Origin: Pseudomonadota bacterium
Lineage (GTDB): Bacteria; Myxococcota; Myxococcia; Myxococcales; Myxococcaceae
Assembly: GCA_023423535.1 (NCBI GenBank)
Contig: JAFAFL010000042.1
Span: forward strand, 33,471 to 97,470
Length of the DNA: 64,000 nucleotides
Reading direction: 5' to 3'
Made by a program: the position numbers and the translations under genes. The notes under the pieces were generated by a model, which saw only the letters and a program-made list of their open reading frames with translations, did not search any database and was not told the origin of the DNA. Positions 44,601 to 55,592 of this stretch are shown here, piece after piece (position 1 is the stretch's first letter; each line of letters opens with the position of its first letter).

Positions 44601-47471
44601 CTACGGGCACTGCTGCGTGGTGTTGATGCAGATGCCCGGCTCGCAGCAGACCCGCCCGGAGCCGCAGGATTCACGCGCGAAGCATCCCTCCTGCTGGGTG
44701 CTCGTGCCCGTGGCGCAGGTGCCCGCGTTGCAGGTGTAGGAGGTGTAGGTCACCTGTCGCTCGCACTGCGAGTTGCACGGTCCGTTGCTCTCGGTGGTGG
44801 TGCCGCAGGAGTTCCCGTTCGTGTTCCGGTTGCAGCCGGCCGTGTCGGTCTCGGTGGTGGTGCTCGAGCCGCAGGTGAACGACGAGCAGCTGTACTGGGT
44901 CACGGTGCGCGTGCGCGAGCCGGTGTTCGCGCAGGGCGAGGCGTAGCTGCAGGCGGTCCAGGCGCCATAGGACGTCGCGGCGCAGGTCGAGCCGTTGGGC
45001 TGCGAGGCATCGCCGGGGCAGGAGGCGGAGGAACCGGTGCAGGTCTCGGCGGCGTCGCACACGCCCGAGGCGCCGCGACAGACGGTTCCCGCCGCTGCGA
45101 ACGCGTTGCCCGGACAGGAGGGAGACGAGCCGGTGCAGGCCTCGGCCACGTCGCAGGGGCCGGCGCTGCTGCGGCACACCGTTCCGCCCGCGGCGAGCGC
45201 ATCCGCCGGGCAGCCGTTCGCGCTCCCGTTGCAGGTCTCGGGCACGTCGCACACGCCGGCCGAGGCGCGACAGACGGTGCCGGCGGCGACCTTCGCGTCG
45301 CCGGGACATGAGGGAGAGGAGCCGGTGCAGGACTCGGCCACGTCGCACACGCCGCCGGATGCGCGGCATACGGTGCCACCCGCGACGAGCGCATCCGCCG
45401 GGCAGCTGTTCGCGCTGCCGTTGCAGGTCTCCGCCACGTCGCACGCGCCGACGCTGCCGCGGCAGACGGTGCCGGCCGAGACCTTCGCGTCGGCGGGGCA
45501 GGCGGCGGAGGCGCCGGTGCACGTCTCGGCCACGTCGCACACGCCGCCGGAGGGACGGCACACGGTGGAGGCGCCCGCGAAGCCATCCGCCGGGCAGGTG
45601 TCCGCGCTGCCGCTGCAGGTCTCCGCCACGTCGCACGGTCCGTTGGCCGCGCGGCAGACGGTGCTCGGGCCGAGCTTCGCGTCGGCGGGACAGGCGGCGG
45701 ACGAGCCGCTGCAGGTCTCCGGCGCATCACAGGCCCCGGCCGACGCGCGGCAGAGAGATCCGGCGGGGGCGAGCGAGTTGGCCGGGCACGCATTCGACGC
45801 GCCGTCACACACCTCCGCGGGATCGCAGAGGCCGGCGGACGCGCGGCACGGGGAGCCCTGGGGCACCTTCGCGTCGCCGGGACAGGAGGCCGAAGTGCCG
45901 GTGCAGGTCTCGGGAACGTCGCACACGCCCTGCGAGGCGCGGCAGACGGTCGAAGCGGGCGCAAACGCGTCGGCAGGGCAGGCAGCGGACGTGCCGGTGC
46001 AGGTCTCCGCCTGGTCGCAGCTTCCCGCCGAGGCGCGGCACACGGTGGTCTGGGGCGCGAGCGAATCGGACGGGCAGTGATCGCCCGAGCCGGTGCAGGT
46101 CTCCGCGGGATCGCAGGTGCCGGCGGACGCGCGGCACACGGTGGTCGAGGGCAGCTTCGCGTCGGACGGGCAGACGCCGCTGGCGCCGGTGCAGAACTCC
46201 GGCGCATCGCAGGTTCCGGCGGCGGCGCGGCAGACGGTGGTGGCGGGCGCAAAGCCGGTGGCGACGCAGACGGGCGCGCCGCCGGTGCAGTCGATGGCCC
46301 CGAGCTCACAGGGGTTGCCGGTGCTGCACGAGGCGCCCTGCACGCAGGCCGCGCAGGTGCCGTTGGCGCTGCAGACCTCGTTGTTGCCGCAGACCGTGCC
46401 GGCGGGCTGGTTTCCGGTCACCTCACACACCGGCGCGCCCGAGCCGCACGCGATCGCGCCGACCTTGCAAGGCCCCGCGTCGCACGCATCGCCGGCGCTG
46501 CAGTCCACGCACTGGCCCGCGGGAGAGCAGACCGAGTCCTCGCCGCACGCCGCGCCCGCCGCCTGAGGGCCCTCGTCCACGCAGGAGACGACGCCGCCTT
46601 CGCAGGACTGCGAGCCCTCGCGGCAGACGTCGCCGTTCGGCACGCAGGAGGAGCCGGCGACGCAGGCCACGCAGCCCGCGTCCGGCGCGCACACGCCGCC
46701 GTCGCCACAGGCGGTGCCCGCGGTGAGCTGGCCGGTGACCACGCAAGTGGGATCGCCGCTCGCGCAGGTGATGGAGGCGACGAGGCACTCCGAAGGGGGC
46801 GGACAGGGCTCGCCCTGGGCGCAGGCCACGCAGCCGCCGTCCGGCGCGCAGACGTGACCGTCGAGGCAGGTCCGGCCCGGCTCCACGGCGCCCACGCGCT
46901 CGCAGGTGCTCTGCCCGGTCGCGCAGCTCGTCTCGCCGACGGCGCAGGGATCTTCCAGCGCGCAGGTGGTACCCGGCATGCAGCCCGAGACGCAGAGCCC
47001 GCGGTCGCAGCTCTGACCGGCGGCGCAGGTCACGCCCACGCAGCCCGGATCCACGCAGGCCTCGTCCACGCACACCGAGCCCGGCGGGCAGGGGCCGGCG
47101 CCGCACGCGGTGGGGACGCAGAGCCCGCCGTAGCAGAGCTCGTTCGCCGCGCAGCTCACCCCGACACACGTGCGCTCGACGCAGCGGTCGTCGAGACACA
47201 CCTGCGCCGCGGTGCACGGCGTGCCCGGACACTGGAGGGGGAAGCACTCGCCGCCCGCGCAGGCCTCCACCGGGCCACACGCCTGCGCGCACGCGCCGCA
47301 GTGGCGGTCGTCGAGCTTGAGGTTCACACAGGAAGTGCCGCAGGCAGACCGACCGTCGAAGCACTCGACGCCCGCGTCCACCTCCACCGGCTTCTCGTTG
47401 TCGCAACCCGAGGCAATGAAGAGGGAGAGAAATACGAGCGCTGCAGCGGAGGTGTTCCGGCCGTTCACCAT
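44601..47471 (-). CDS. Giant Cys-rich repeat lipoprotein
   Basis: About 956 residues. Signal and lipobox (LSLFIASGC, Cys near 23). Residues 30-110 carry a Stig1-like motif common in myxobacterial lipoproteins (CGTSCVNLKLDDRHCGACAQ). A run of CxxG-type Cys pairs continues to about 410. Then come thirteen 32-residue repeats with six Cys-rich positions (VCRASAGVCDVPETCTG... CP), resembling disintegrin-like modules. The C-terminal 130 residues have a thrombospondin-1-like start (YGAWTACSYASPCANTGSRT). All Cys are probably paired, so this is a stiff surface fibre. ATG 47471 (MVNGRN) is the best start because the signal peptide begins there. Binding or adhesion is likely, not shown. Confidence 0.8.
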   Translation of the reverse strand: MVNGRNTSAAALVFLSLFIASGCDNEKPVEVDAGVECFDGRSACGTSCVNLKLDDRHCGACAQACGPVEACAGGECFPLQCPGTPCTAAQVCLDDRCVERTCVGVSCAANELCYGGLCVPTACGAGPCPPGSVCVDEACVDPGCVGVTCAAGQSCDRGLCVSGCMPGTTCALEDPCAVGETSCATGQSTCERVGAVEPGRTCLDGHVCAPDGGCVACAQGEPCPPPSECLVASITCASGDPTCVVTGQLTAGTACGDGGVCAPDAGCVACVAGSSCVPNGDVCREGSQSCEGGVVSCVDEGPQAAGAACGEDSVCSPAGQCVDCSAGDACDAGPCKVGAIACGSGAPVCEVTGNQPAGTVCGNNEVCSANGTCAACVQGASCSTGNPCELGAIDCTGGAPVCVATGFAPATTVCRAAAGTCDAPEFCTGASGVCPSDAKLPSTTVCRASAGTCDPAETCTGSGDHCPSDSLAPQTTVCRASAGSCDQAETCTGTSAACPADAFAPASTVCRASQGVCDVPETCTGTSASCPGDAKVPQGSPCRASAGLCDPAEVCDGASNACPANSLAPAGSLCRASAGACDAPETCSGSSAACPADAKLGPSTVCRAANGPCDVAETCSGSADTCPADGFAGASTVCRPSGGVCDVAETCTGASAACPADAKVSAGTVCRGSVGACDVAETCNGSANSCPADALVAGGTVCRASGGVCDVAESCTGSSPSCPGDAKVAAGTVCRASAGVCDVPETCNGSANGCPADALAAGGTVCRSSAGPCDVAEACTGSSPSCPGNAFAAAGTVCRGASGVCDAAETCTGSSASCPGDASQPNGSTCAATSYGAWTACSYASPCANTGSRTRTVTQYSCSSFTCGSSTTTETDTAGCNRNTNGNSCGTTTESNGPCNSQCERQVTYTSYTCNAGTCATGTSTQQEGCFARESCGSGRVCCEPGICINTTQQCP
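44988..46235 (-). repeat. Thirteen tandem 96-bp coding repeats
   Basis: Thirteen 32-codon units encode xCRxSxGxCDxxETCxGSxxxCPxDxxxxxxT inside the Cys-rich lipoprotein. Neighbouring units fall into two subtypes, with CNGSAN...CPADAL in two of the odd units and CTG...CPxDAK in the even ones, so the last part of the array also has a 192-bp period. Confidence 0.85.
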
Positions 47472-47560
47472 GGGCACCCAGTATCCGCCGCTGGAGGGGG
47501 CGTGCGCCATTGTCGCGGATGACCCTGTAACGGACTGCCGAGCCCGTGCGTATCCCGATC

Positions 47561-48604
47561 ATGCGCACGTCCTCGACACTGGCGGTCCTCCTCTTACTGG
47601 TCGCGGCCCTCGGCGCGGTCGTCGCCTCTGCTGCGGCGCCCTCCACACCCGAGGCCTTCCGGAAGCCATCTCGCGAGACGCTGAAGCGCACGCTGACGCC
47701 GGAGCAGTTCCGGATCACGCAGGAGGACGGCACCGAGCGCCCGTTCCAGAACGCCTACTGGAACCACAAGGCCGAGGGCCTCTACGTGGACGTCGTCTCG
47801 GGCGAGCCGCTGTTCAGCTCGCTGGACAAGTTCGACTCGGGGACCGGCTGGCCCTCGTTCACGCGCCCGCTGGTGAAGGCCAACGTGAAGGAGAAGCGCG
47901 ACGTGAGCGGGTTCATGGTCCGCACCGAGGTCCGCTCGGCGCGGGCGGACTCGCACCTCGGCCACGTGTTCGACGACGGGCCAGAGGATCGCGGCGGGCT
48001 GCGCTACTGCATCAACTCGGCGGCGCTGAGGTTCGTGCCGGCGGCGAAGCTCGCGGAGGAGGGCTACGCGCAGTTCGTGCCGCTCTTCGCGCCGTTGCCC
48101 ACGCCGGCGCCCGACGCAACGCGCGAGGTGGCGGTGCTCGCGGGCGGCTGCTTCTGGGGGATGGAGGACCTCTTGCGGAAGATCCCCGGCGTGATCGAAA
48201 CGGACGTGGGCTACGCGGGCGGGCTCGTGGAGCGGCCGACGTACGCGCAGGTGAGCTCCGGCGCGACCGGCGCGGCAGAGGCGGTGCGCATCGTCTTCGA
48301 CCCGGCGAAGGTGAGCTACGCGGAGCTCCTCGGGCACTTCTTCCGCATCCACGATCCGACGACGAAGGACCGGCAGGGCAACGACGTGGGCTCGCAGTAC
48401 CGGTCCGCGATCTTCGCGCAAAGCGATGCGCAGGCGCAGGTCGCCGCCGAGATCCGCGCGAAGGTGGACGCTTCCGGGAAGTGGAAGCGGCCGCTCGTCA
48501 CCGAGATCATTCGCAGCGACCGCTTCCATCCCGCCGAGGAGCGCCACCAGGACTACCTGGTGAAGAACCCGGACGGCTACACCTGCCACTACTACCGGGA
48601 CTGA
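47561..48604 (+). CDS. msrBA: Exported methionine sulfoxide reductase MsrB-MsrA fusion
   Basis: About 347 residues. A signal or membrane-anchor segment (STLAVLLLLVAALGAVVASA) is followed by MsrB (GTGWPSF, DSHLGHVFDDGP, catalytic Cys in RYCINSAALRF) and then MsrA (catalytic Cys in GGCFWGME, resolving Cys in TCHYYRD). MsrB reduces the R and MsrA the S form of methionine sulfoxide; the fused enzyme restores both in oxidised proteins, here in the periplasm or outside. The MsrB half lacks the two CxxC zinc pairs of classical MsrB (GEPLF instead of CGxPLF), as in some other members. ATG 47561 is preferred over GTG 47546. The 3' end is 15 bases from the convergent LruC gene. Confidence 0.93.
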   Translation: MRTSSTLAVLLLLVAALGAVVASAAAPSTPEAFRKPSRETLKRTLTPEQFRITQEDGTERPFQNAYWNHKAEGLYVDVVSGEPLFSSLDKFDSGTGWPSFTRPLVKANVKEKRDVSGFMVRTEVRSARADSHLGHVFDDGPEDRGGLRYCINSAALRFVPAAKLAEEGYAQFVPLFAPLPTPAPDATREVAVLAGGCFWGMEDLLRKIPGVIETDVGYAGGLVERPTYAQVSSGATGAAEAVRIVFDPAKVSYAELLGHFFRIHDPTTKDRQGNDVGSQYRSAIFAQSDAQAQVAAEIRAKVDASGKWKRPLVTEIIRSDRFHPAEERHQDYLVKNPDGYTCHYYRD

Positions 48605-48619
48605 CTCCGGGCTCGAGGG

Positions 48620-50830
48620 CTACTGCGCGAACCGCAGCAGTTGCGCGGGCGACTCGCCCATCACGATGAGCCCGCCGCTGCCGTCGTAGATCATCCCCCA
48701 CGGCGCCCAGGAGGCGTTGCCGCTGACCTGGGCCAGCTGCGTGGCCGCGCCGCCGGGGATCGTCAGGCTGTAGAGGAGGTTCTGCGCGCCGCAGCCGGCG
48801 AAGATCCTCTGGCCCGCCCGGAGCGCGATCCCGTCCGGCGGACAGGGCAGGGTGCCGAAGTTCGAGATCGCGCCGGTGGGCGACATCACCTGCACCGCGT
48901 TGGCGTTGTAGTTCGTGAAGTAGAGCGTCTGCCCGTCGAAGACGAGCGACGAGAGGGGCCCGCCCACCGTGCCCACCGTGCTGAGCACGCCGGTGGACGG
49001 GTTGAACGCGTAGATGCGGCCGTTCGAGTGCGCGACGATCAGCTGGTTCCCGTAGCTGCCCCAGTTCGCCGGCGCGACGACCATGTGGTTCGCCCAGCTG
49101 CCCGTCCCCGTGGAGCCGCCCAGCTGCGTCACCGCGCGCGTGGAGGGGTTCATCGCGTAGATGCGATCCATCACCGCGAAGTAGAGCGTGTCGTCCGAGG
49201 CGCGATACGCCGCGCCGCGGGTGGGGCTGGGGAAGGTGTGCACCAGCGAGATCTGGTTCGTGTTGTACGCCACGCGGAACACCTGGTTCCCGTTGTTGCT
49301 GAACCAGAGGTTGCAGTGGTTGTCGAAGGTCATCCCCGCGACCGACGGACCGCCCGTCGCCGAGTACGACAGGGGGAAGAGGTTCGCGTTCCAGGGGCAG
49401 ACCTGCTGGCCGTACGTCACGTTGCAGGAGCCCCACGCGGTGCCGAGGTTGTCGCACGTCTGCGTGCCGGTGCCGCCGTTCGCCGTGCAGCTGCGCGTGG
49501 TGCCCGGCTGGCAGACCTGCGGCACGCACTGGCCGTTGACCAGGTTGAAGCCGCTGTCACACGCGGTGACGGTGCAGGTGCCGTAGCCCGTGCCCGAGCC
49601 GTTGCAGGTCTGCGTGCCGCTGCCGCCGGAGACGCTGCACGGGAAGGCGAGGTTCGGCTGACAGACCCACGCGGGCGTGGTGCACGCGGTCGGCTGCGAG
49701 TAGTGGCCGGTGCAGTCCCAGCGCCACAGTCCGCCCGTCGCGACCGGCTGCGAGTGCACGCCGAACGAGCAGAGCCCGAGCTCCGGCGCGATGACCGAGC
49801 CGGTGCCGGTCGCGCTGCCGCACACGCCCGGGTTCGGCGTGAAGCAGGAGAGATCCGCGGCGGCCTGCGCCGAGAGCGCGCGCGGCGGGGTGAGGCCGAA
49901 GGCAAGCTGCGGCTGCAGGTTCCGGTAGTAGTCCCCGTGCTGCAGCCCGGAGGAGAGGCCGAAGGGGACGATCGAAGGATAGACCGAGTCGATCGCGGCG
50001 AGCTCGCGCGGGTAGTTCACCAGCTCGGGGAACTCGAGGGCGAAGGGGATGCCCTGCGTCGTCACGAAGGAGCGCGTGGTCGTCGAGCCGTCGTCCGCCG
50101 TGTTGTAGAGCGCCGCGTTCATCGCCGCCGTGGCGCGATAGCGGGGACGGTGGACCTCGGTGCCGCGGTAGCCGTCGAAGATGAAGAGGTCGAAGGGCGC
50201 GTCCGCGGCGCTGAGGTTCGCGCCGGGAGCGAGCCCGATCTCCAGCGTGAGGTCCACGTACGGGCGCAAGGGCAGCGAGGGATCCGTGTTCACGTACTCG
50301 CGCGTGGCGGTGGTGCCGAAGAGCGCGTGGAGGTTCTCGGAGAGGATGATCGTCGCCTCGGCCGCGGCCGGATCCAGCGTCGCCTGCAGGCCCGGCACCG
50401 CGCCCCCGATCGTGGAGGTGAGCGAGGTCACCGCGGAGGGCGGCGTGTTCGGCAGCCGCAGCGCCAGTCCGTTCAACGCGCCCGCGCCCACCGCCATCAC
50501 CGAGAGCTCCATCCGCACGCCGGTCAGCCGCGCCGAGCTGTCGTAACGGAGCACCTGGTTGTAGGCGATCACCGCGTCGTTGAAGTCGAAGTCACCGCGC
50601 GAGGGCCAGGTGTCCTCGAAGAGCATCATCCCCCACGCGCGATCCGCCGGGACGTACACCCGCGCGGACACGTTCGCGTTGCAGGGCTCGGCGTCGAGCG
50701 CGTCGTTCACCCCGTCGCCATCCGAGTCCACTCCGGGCTGGCCCTGCTGCGCCAAGGCGGGCTGCGCGAGGAGGAACGTGGCTGTGGCCGTGAAGAGCGT
50801 CAGCAGCAGGTTCCGGAATCCCTTGGCCAT
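48620..50830 (-). CDS. LruC-domain protein with C-terminal beta-propeller
   Basis: About 736 residues. Signal peptide ending at FLLAQPALA. A short Asp-rich calcium-type loop (VDSDGDGVNDALDAEPC) precedes the LruC domain (AWGMMLFEDTWPSRGDFDFN, DAVIAYNQVLRY, FIFDGYRGTEVHRP). A middle part with Cys pairs (CSVSGGSGTQTCNGSGTGYG, CTANGGTGTQTCDNLGTAWG), two similar modules, follows. The rest is a beta-propeller of NHL type (GMTFDNHCNLWFSNNGNQVF, NGRIYAFNPSTGVLSTVGTV). LruC-type proteins are exported surface proteins of unknown role. The start is set by AGGGGGG eight bases before ATG 50830. The long upstream frame is rejected because it would have no signal peptide at its start. It is preceded by a 436-base gap. 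Confidence 0.8.
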   Translation of the reverse strand: MAKGFRNLLLTLFTATATFLLAQPALAQQGQPGVDSDGDGVNDALDAEPCNANVSARVYVPADRAWGMMLFEDTWPSRGDFDFNDAVIAYNQVLRYDSSARLTGVRMELSVMAVGAGALNGLALRLPNTPPSAVTSLTSTIGGAVPGLQATLDPAAAEATIILSENLHALFGTTATREYVNTDPSLPLRPYVDLTLEIGLAPGANLSAADAPFDLFIFDGYRGTEVHRPRYRATAAMNAALYNTADDGSTTTRSFVTTQGIPFALEFPELVNYPRELAAIDSVYPSIVPFGLSSGLQHGDYYRNLQPQLAFGLTPPRALSAQAAADLSCFTPNPGVCGSATGTGSVIAPELGLCSFGVHSQPVATGGLWRWDCTGHYSQPTACTTPAWVCQPNLAFPCSVSGGSGTQTCNGSGTGYGTCTVTACDSGFNLVNGQCVPQVCQPGTTRSCTANGGTGTQTCDNLGTAWGSCNVTYGQQVCPWNANLFPLSYSATGGPSVAGMTFDNHCNLWFSNNGNQVFRVAYNTNQISLVHTFPSPTRGAAYRASDDTLYFAVMDRIYAMNPSTRAVTQLGGSTGTGSWANHMVVAPANWGSYGNQLIVAHSNGRIYAFNPSTGVLSTVGTVGGPLSSLVFDGQTLYFTNYNANAVQVMSPTGAISNFGTLPCPPDGIALRAGQRIFAGCGAQNLLYSLTIPGGAATQLAQVSGNASWAPWGMIYDGSGGLIVMGESPAQLLRFAQ

Positions 50831-51266
50831 GTCCGTGTCCCCCCTTGGCCGGCGAGGCGCTGATGCGCGTGCCGTAGTGGTGAAAATTTCCGCGGACGCT
50901 GGCATTGAAGGGTCGGCGAGGCAACAGGTGGGTCGGGCGGGACCCTGCGCCAGCGCCGAGCGGGACAGGAGGCCGGTTGCCTGTCGGTCGGCCGACAGTC
51001 GGGGTGCACCCGAGTCGCGATCGCGCCGATCGGCCTGTTTTTGCTGCGCTCTGGGGAACCCTACCGGGGTGACAAAGATCAGGGCCAACCCAGCGGAAAG
51101 TCAGGACTTTTCGGGCGCCGTTCGTCACCTCACCCGGGTTCCCCAGCGGGGCCTTCAGAAAGCGTCCGGGGCCTGGCCGCGCCAATCGGCCAGGTCGTTC
51201 GTCCGGTGCTGCACTCAGGCCCGGGCGGGACGACGTCCGGTTTGAGGACGTGCCCGCGCGTCCTGG
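50831..51266. other. Intergenic region upstream of LruC gene, with inverted repeats
   Basis: The longest gene-free stretch before the right-end island. It holds a 7-bp inverted repeat CTGTCGG/CCGACAG at 50981-50998 (4-base spacer) and another, CCTGGCC/GGCCAGG, at 51172-51194 (9-base spacer). The second lies 73 bases after the cytochrome gene's stop and could be its terminator, but lacks a T run. The palindrome-like AT-rich GAAATTTTC near 50881 is also notable. No coding frame with a credible start is seen. Confidence 0.4.
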
Positions 51267-51611
51267 CTACTTCGCCTTCAGGTGCGCGAGGACGTCGGCG
51301 ATCTGCTGGTCGCTGAGCTGCTCGCCGAAGCGGGGCATGACGATGTTGCCGGTGAGGATGGTCTCGATCGCGCGATCGGGATCCTCGTTCGCCACGGCCG
51401 GGAGATCCGCGCCCGCGCTCCCGCTGCGAGCGTCCTCGCCATGGCAGCGCGCGCAATTGCCGGTGAAGAGCGTCGCGCCGGCAGCTGCGTCACCGGTCAA
51501 CGACTTGATCTCCTCCACCCGGTTCTCGTCGGGCGGAGGACCACAGCCGATCGCAAGCAGTGCGCCGGCGAAGATCGAGGCGACGGAGGTGTGCAGCGAA
51601 GGGCGGGACAT
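51267..51611 (-). CDS. Cytochrome c lipoprotein
   Basis: About 114 residues. The lipobox LLAIGC places it in the outer leaflet of the periplasmic face. Single heme motif CARCH near residue 52, with the distal Met in VMPRFGEQLSDQQIADVLAHL, typical of class I c-type cytochromes of the cbb3/SoxX-like small type. Length is normal for the family. The ATG at 51611 is set by AGGAG seven bases upstream. It is an electron carrier; no oxidase or reductase is adjacent, so its partner is not known. Confidence 0.9.
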   Translation of the reverse strand: MSRPSLHTSVASIFAGALLAIGCGPPPDENRVEEIKSLTGDAAAGATLFTGNCARCHGEDARSGSAGADLPAVANEDPDRAIETILTGNIVMPRFGEQLSDQQIADVLAHLKAK

Positions 51612-51717
51612 GTTCGGACTCCTGATGGATCGGCCGGCCCGCTGCTTAGCGCAGTCCCTGAAGGGGCGCCGCTTCCTGGCCTGATGTCCGCGGACAGCAA
51701 CGCGAAGACGGCGGTGA

Positions 51718-52056
51718 TCAGTGCGCGTCCGGCGCCTCGGGATCGCCCTCGGCGAGTGCCTCGAACACGGCGCGCGCGGCGGTTTCCAGTCCATGCCCTG
51801 GAGCGAGCTCCTTCGCGCGGTGGAGCAGGCCGTGCAACGTCTCGGCGAGCGCACGTCCGTCCAGCGCCTCTTCACCCAACGCGCACTCGAGCACCGCCAG
51901 CGCGTCCTCGGCGAAGAGCAGGCGGCGGCGATCGACCCAGCGCTGTGAGAGCACCGGTGCGGCCTTCGTCAGCCCGAGATCGTCGTGTGCGTCCGTCACC
52001 CGCGCGCGTACCTGCGTCACCGCGTCGAGGATCTGCTGGCGGCGATTGGCGTCCAT
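51718..52056 (-). CDS. Hypothetical helical protein
   Basis: 112 residues, family not recognised. It appears all-helical and acidic at the end (QQILDAVTQVRARVTDAHDD, LFAEDALAVLECALGEEALD, GLETAARAVFEALAEGDPEA). No signal or membrane segment. It follows the pyroglutamyl-peptidase-like gene by eight bases and is probably cotranscribed, so it may be an accessory of that enzyme. Confidence 0.5.
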   Translation of the reverse strand: MDANRRQQILDAVTQVRARVTDAHDDLGLTKAAPVLSQRWVDRRRLLFAEDALAVLECALGEEALDGRALAETLHGLLHRAKELAPGHGLETAARAVFEALAEGDPEAPDAH

Positions 52057-52064
52057 GTCTCGCG

Positions 52065-52952
52065 CTACGAGTTGGAGAGCTGCGCGTTCTCACTGCGCTG
52101 CTGCACTTCGTGATCGACGAGCGCCTGCGCGATGACCCGCATCTCCTCGGCCGTCGTCTGCGCGGTCACGTGCACGAAGCCCGCGGTCACCGCGTCGTTC
52201 TGACCGAAGGTCTCCGTCAGCCGGAAGTTGAGGTAGTTGCAGAGGTACGCCGACGCGTCCGGGAAGTAGTCCTCCTCGCGGCCGGTCTTCTGACGATCGT
52301 CGGTGCGAACGGTGCGCGCGGTCAGCGTGCCCTCCGCCTCCGCCTGACGCAGCGCGCGCTCGATGGCGTCCACCGGCAGGTCCGTGGCGAGCCTCTCGCG
52401 TGGCGCTTCGCGGAAGCTGATGGGACCGGGATCGATCCGGTTGCCGCGCCCGTCGATCGCATCGCTCTTCCAGTTCTCCGGCCGCTCCTCCACCTGCGCC
52501 TTGGAGCTCACGCCCATGGACAAGATGATGTCCGGCGGGTTCTCGCGGACCTCGGCCATGAAGGCTTCCACCGCCGCGTGCGTGACCTCGAGGTAGCGGA
52601 ACTCCACCTGCGCGTTCGCGAGGCCGAGGTCCGCCAACCTCCGCGCGAGCACGCCCGACGGGTTCGGCCGGCCTTCCGCTTCGTTGTACACGCCGGCGAA
52701 GTCTCCGTAGCCGGTGATGATCACGCGCAACGGTCGCACCTCGCAGGCGGGGCGATCACCCACCGTCGCCACGGTTGCCACAGAAGAGGTCGACGTGCGC
52801 GATGGCGAGGCATCGAAGCCGTCATCGCGATGCGGCGGGACGTGCCCGTTCGTTCGCGCGGCGTTCACCGGAAGGGCGGACGAAGCAGAAGTCGAAGCGG
52901 TCGCGCTGGACGGCGAACGGGACGCGGAAGCCTGGGGCGGACGGACGGGCAT
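52065..52952 (-). CDS. Pyroglutamyl-peptidase I (C15)-like protein
   Basis: About 295 residues. The first 75 are Ser/Ala/Thr-rich and disordered. The C15 fold follows: VIITGYGDFAGVYNEAEGRP and NPSGVLARRL (start), VSSKAQVEERPENWKSD (Glu region), DASAYLCNYLNFRL (catalytic Cys, as in the usual TYLCN) and GFVHV (catalytic His). Pcp enzymes remove N-terminal pyroglutamate from peptides. The segment before the active Cys (TGREEDYFPDASAYLCNYLN) is longer than in the classic enzymes, so substrate specificity may differ. ATG 52952 has AGAGG six bases upstream. First gene of a two-gene unit, divergent from parC. Confidence 0.75.
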   Translation of the reverse strand: MPVRPPQASASRSPSSATASTSASSALPVNAARTNGHVPPHRDDGFDASPSRTSTSSVATVATVGDRPACEVRPLRVIITGYGDFAGVYNEAEGRPNPSGVLARRLADLGLANAQVEFRYLEVTHAAVEAFMAEVRENPPDIILSMGVSSKAQVEERPENWKSDAIDGRGNRIDPGPISFREAPRERLATDLPVDAIERALRQAEAEGTLTARTVRTDDRQKTGREEDYFPDASAYLCNYLNFRLTETFGQNDAVTAGFVHVTAQTTAEEMRVIAQALVDHEVQQRSENAQLSNS

Positions 52953-53014
52953 GGGCACCTCTTCTGTCAGCCTGCCGCCGCCCGATTCCAGAGGCAAATC
53001 GCGGGGATGCATTC

Positions 53015-53042
53015 TTGCCTTCGGATCTCGCGCTGCTAGATT
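53015..53042 (+). promoter_or_regulatory. Predicted sigma-70-type promoter of parC-parE
   Basis: TTGCCT, 16 bases, TAGATT. Transcription would start near 53049, about 105 bases before the parC start codon. The leader contains GGCC hairpins (for example AGGCC/GGCCT with TTTTC after it, near 53090-53115), which may matter for control. Confidence 0.4.
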
Positions 53043-53153
53043 CCGGCCGCATCAGGCCTGTAGCACACGGGCCTCGAGGGGGTCCAACAGGCCGGTTTCA
53101 TTGGCCTTTTCTGGCGTCCGGGGCGTCACCGCAGGGTGGCCGAGGGAGGGCGC

Positions 53154-55591
<2,438 letters not shown>

Positions 55592-55592
<1 letters not shown>

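Noticed and set aside
44988..46235. Possible CRISPR-like tandem repeats
   Set aside because: The 96-bp units are contiguous, without unique spacers, and encode a conserved Cys pattern in one frame.
51015..51045. Hairpin CGATC/GATCG followed by GTTTTTG on the plus strand, like a terminator
   Set aside because: No plus-strand gene ends here, and on the minus strand the T run would come before the stem.
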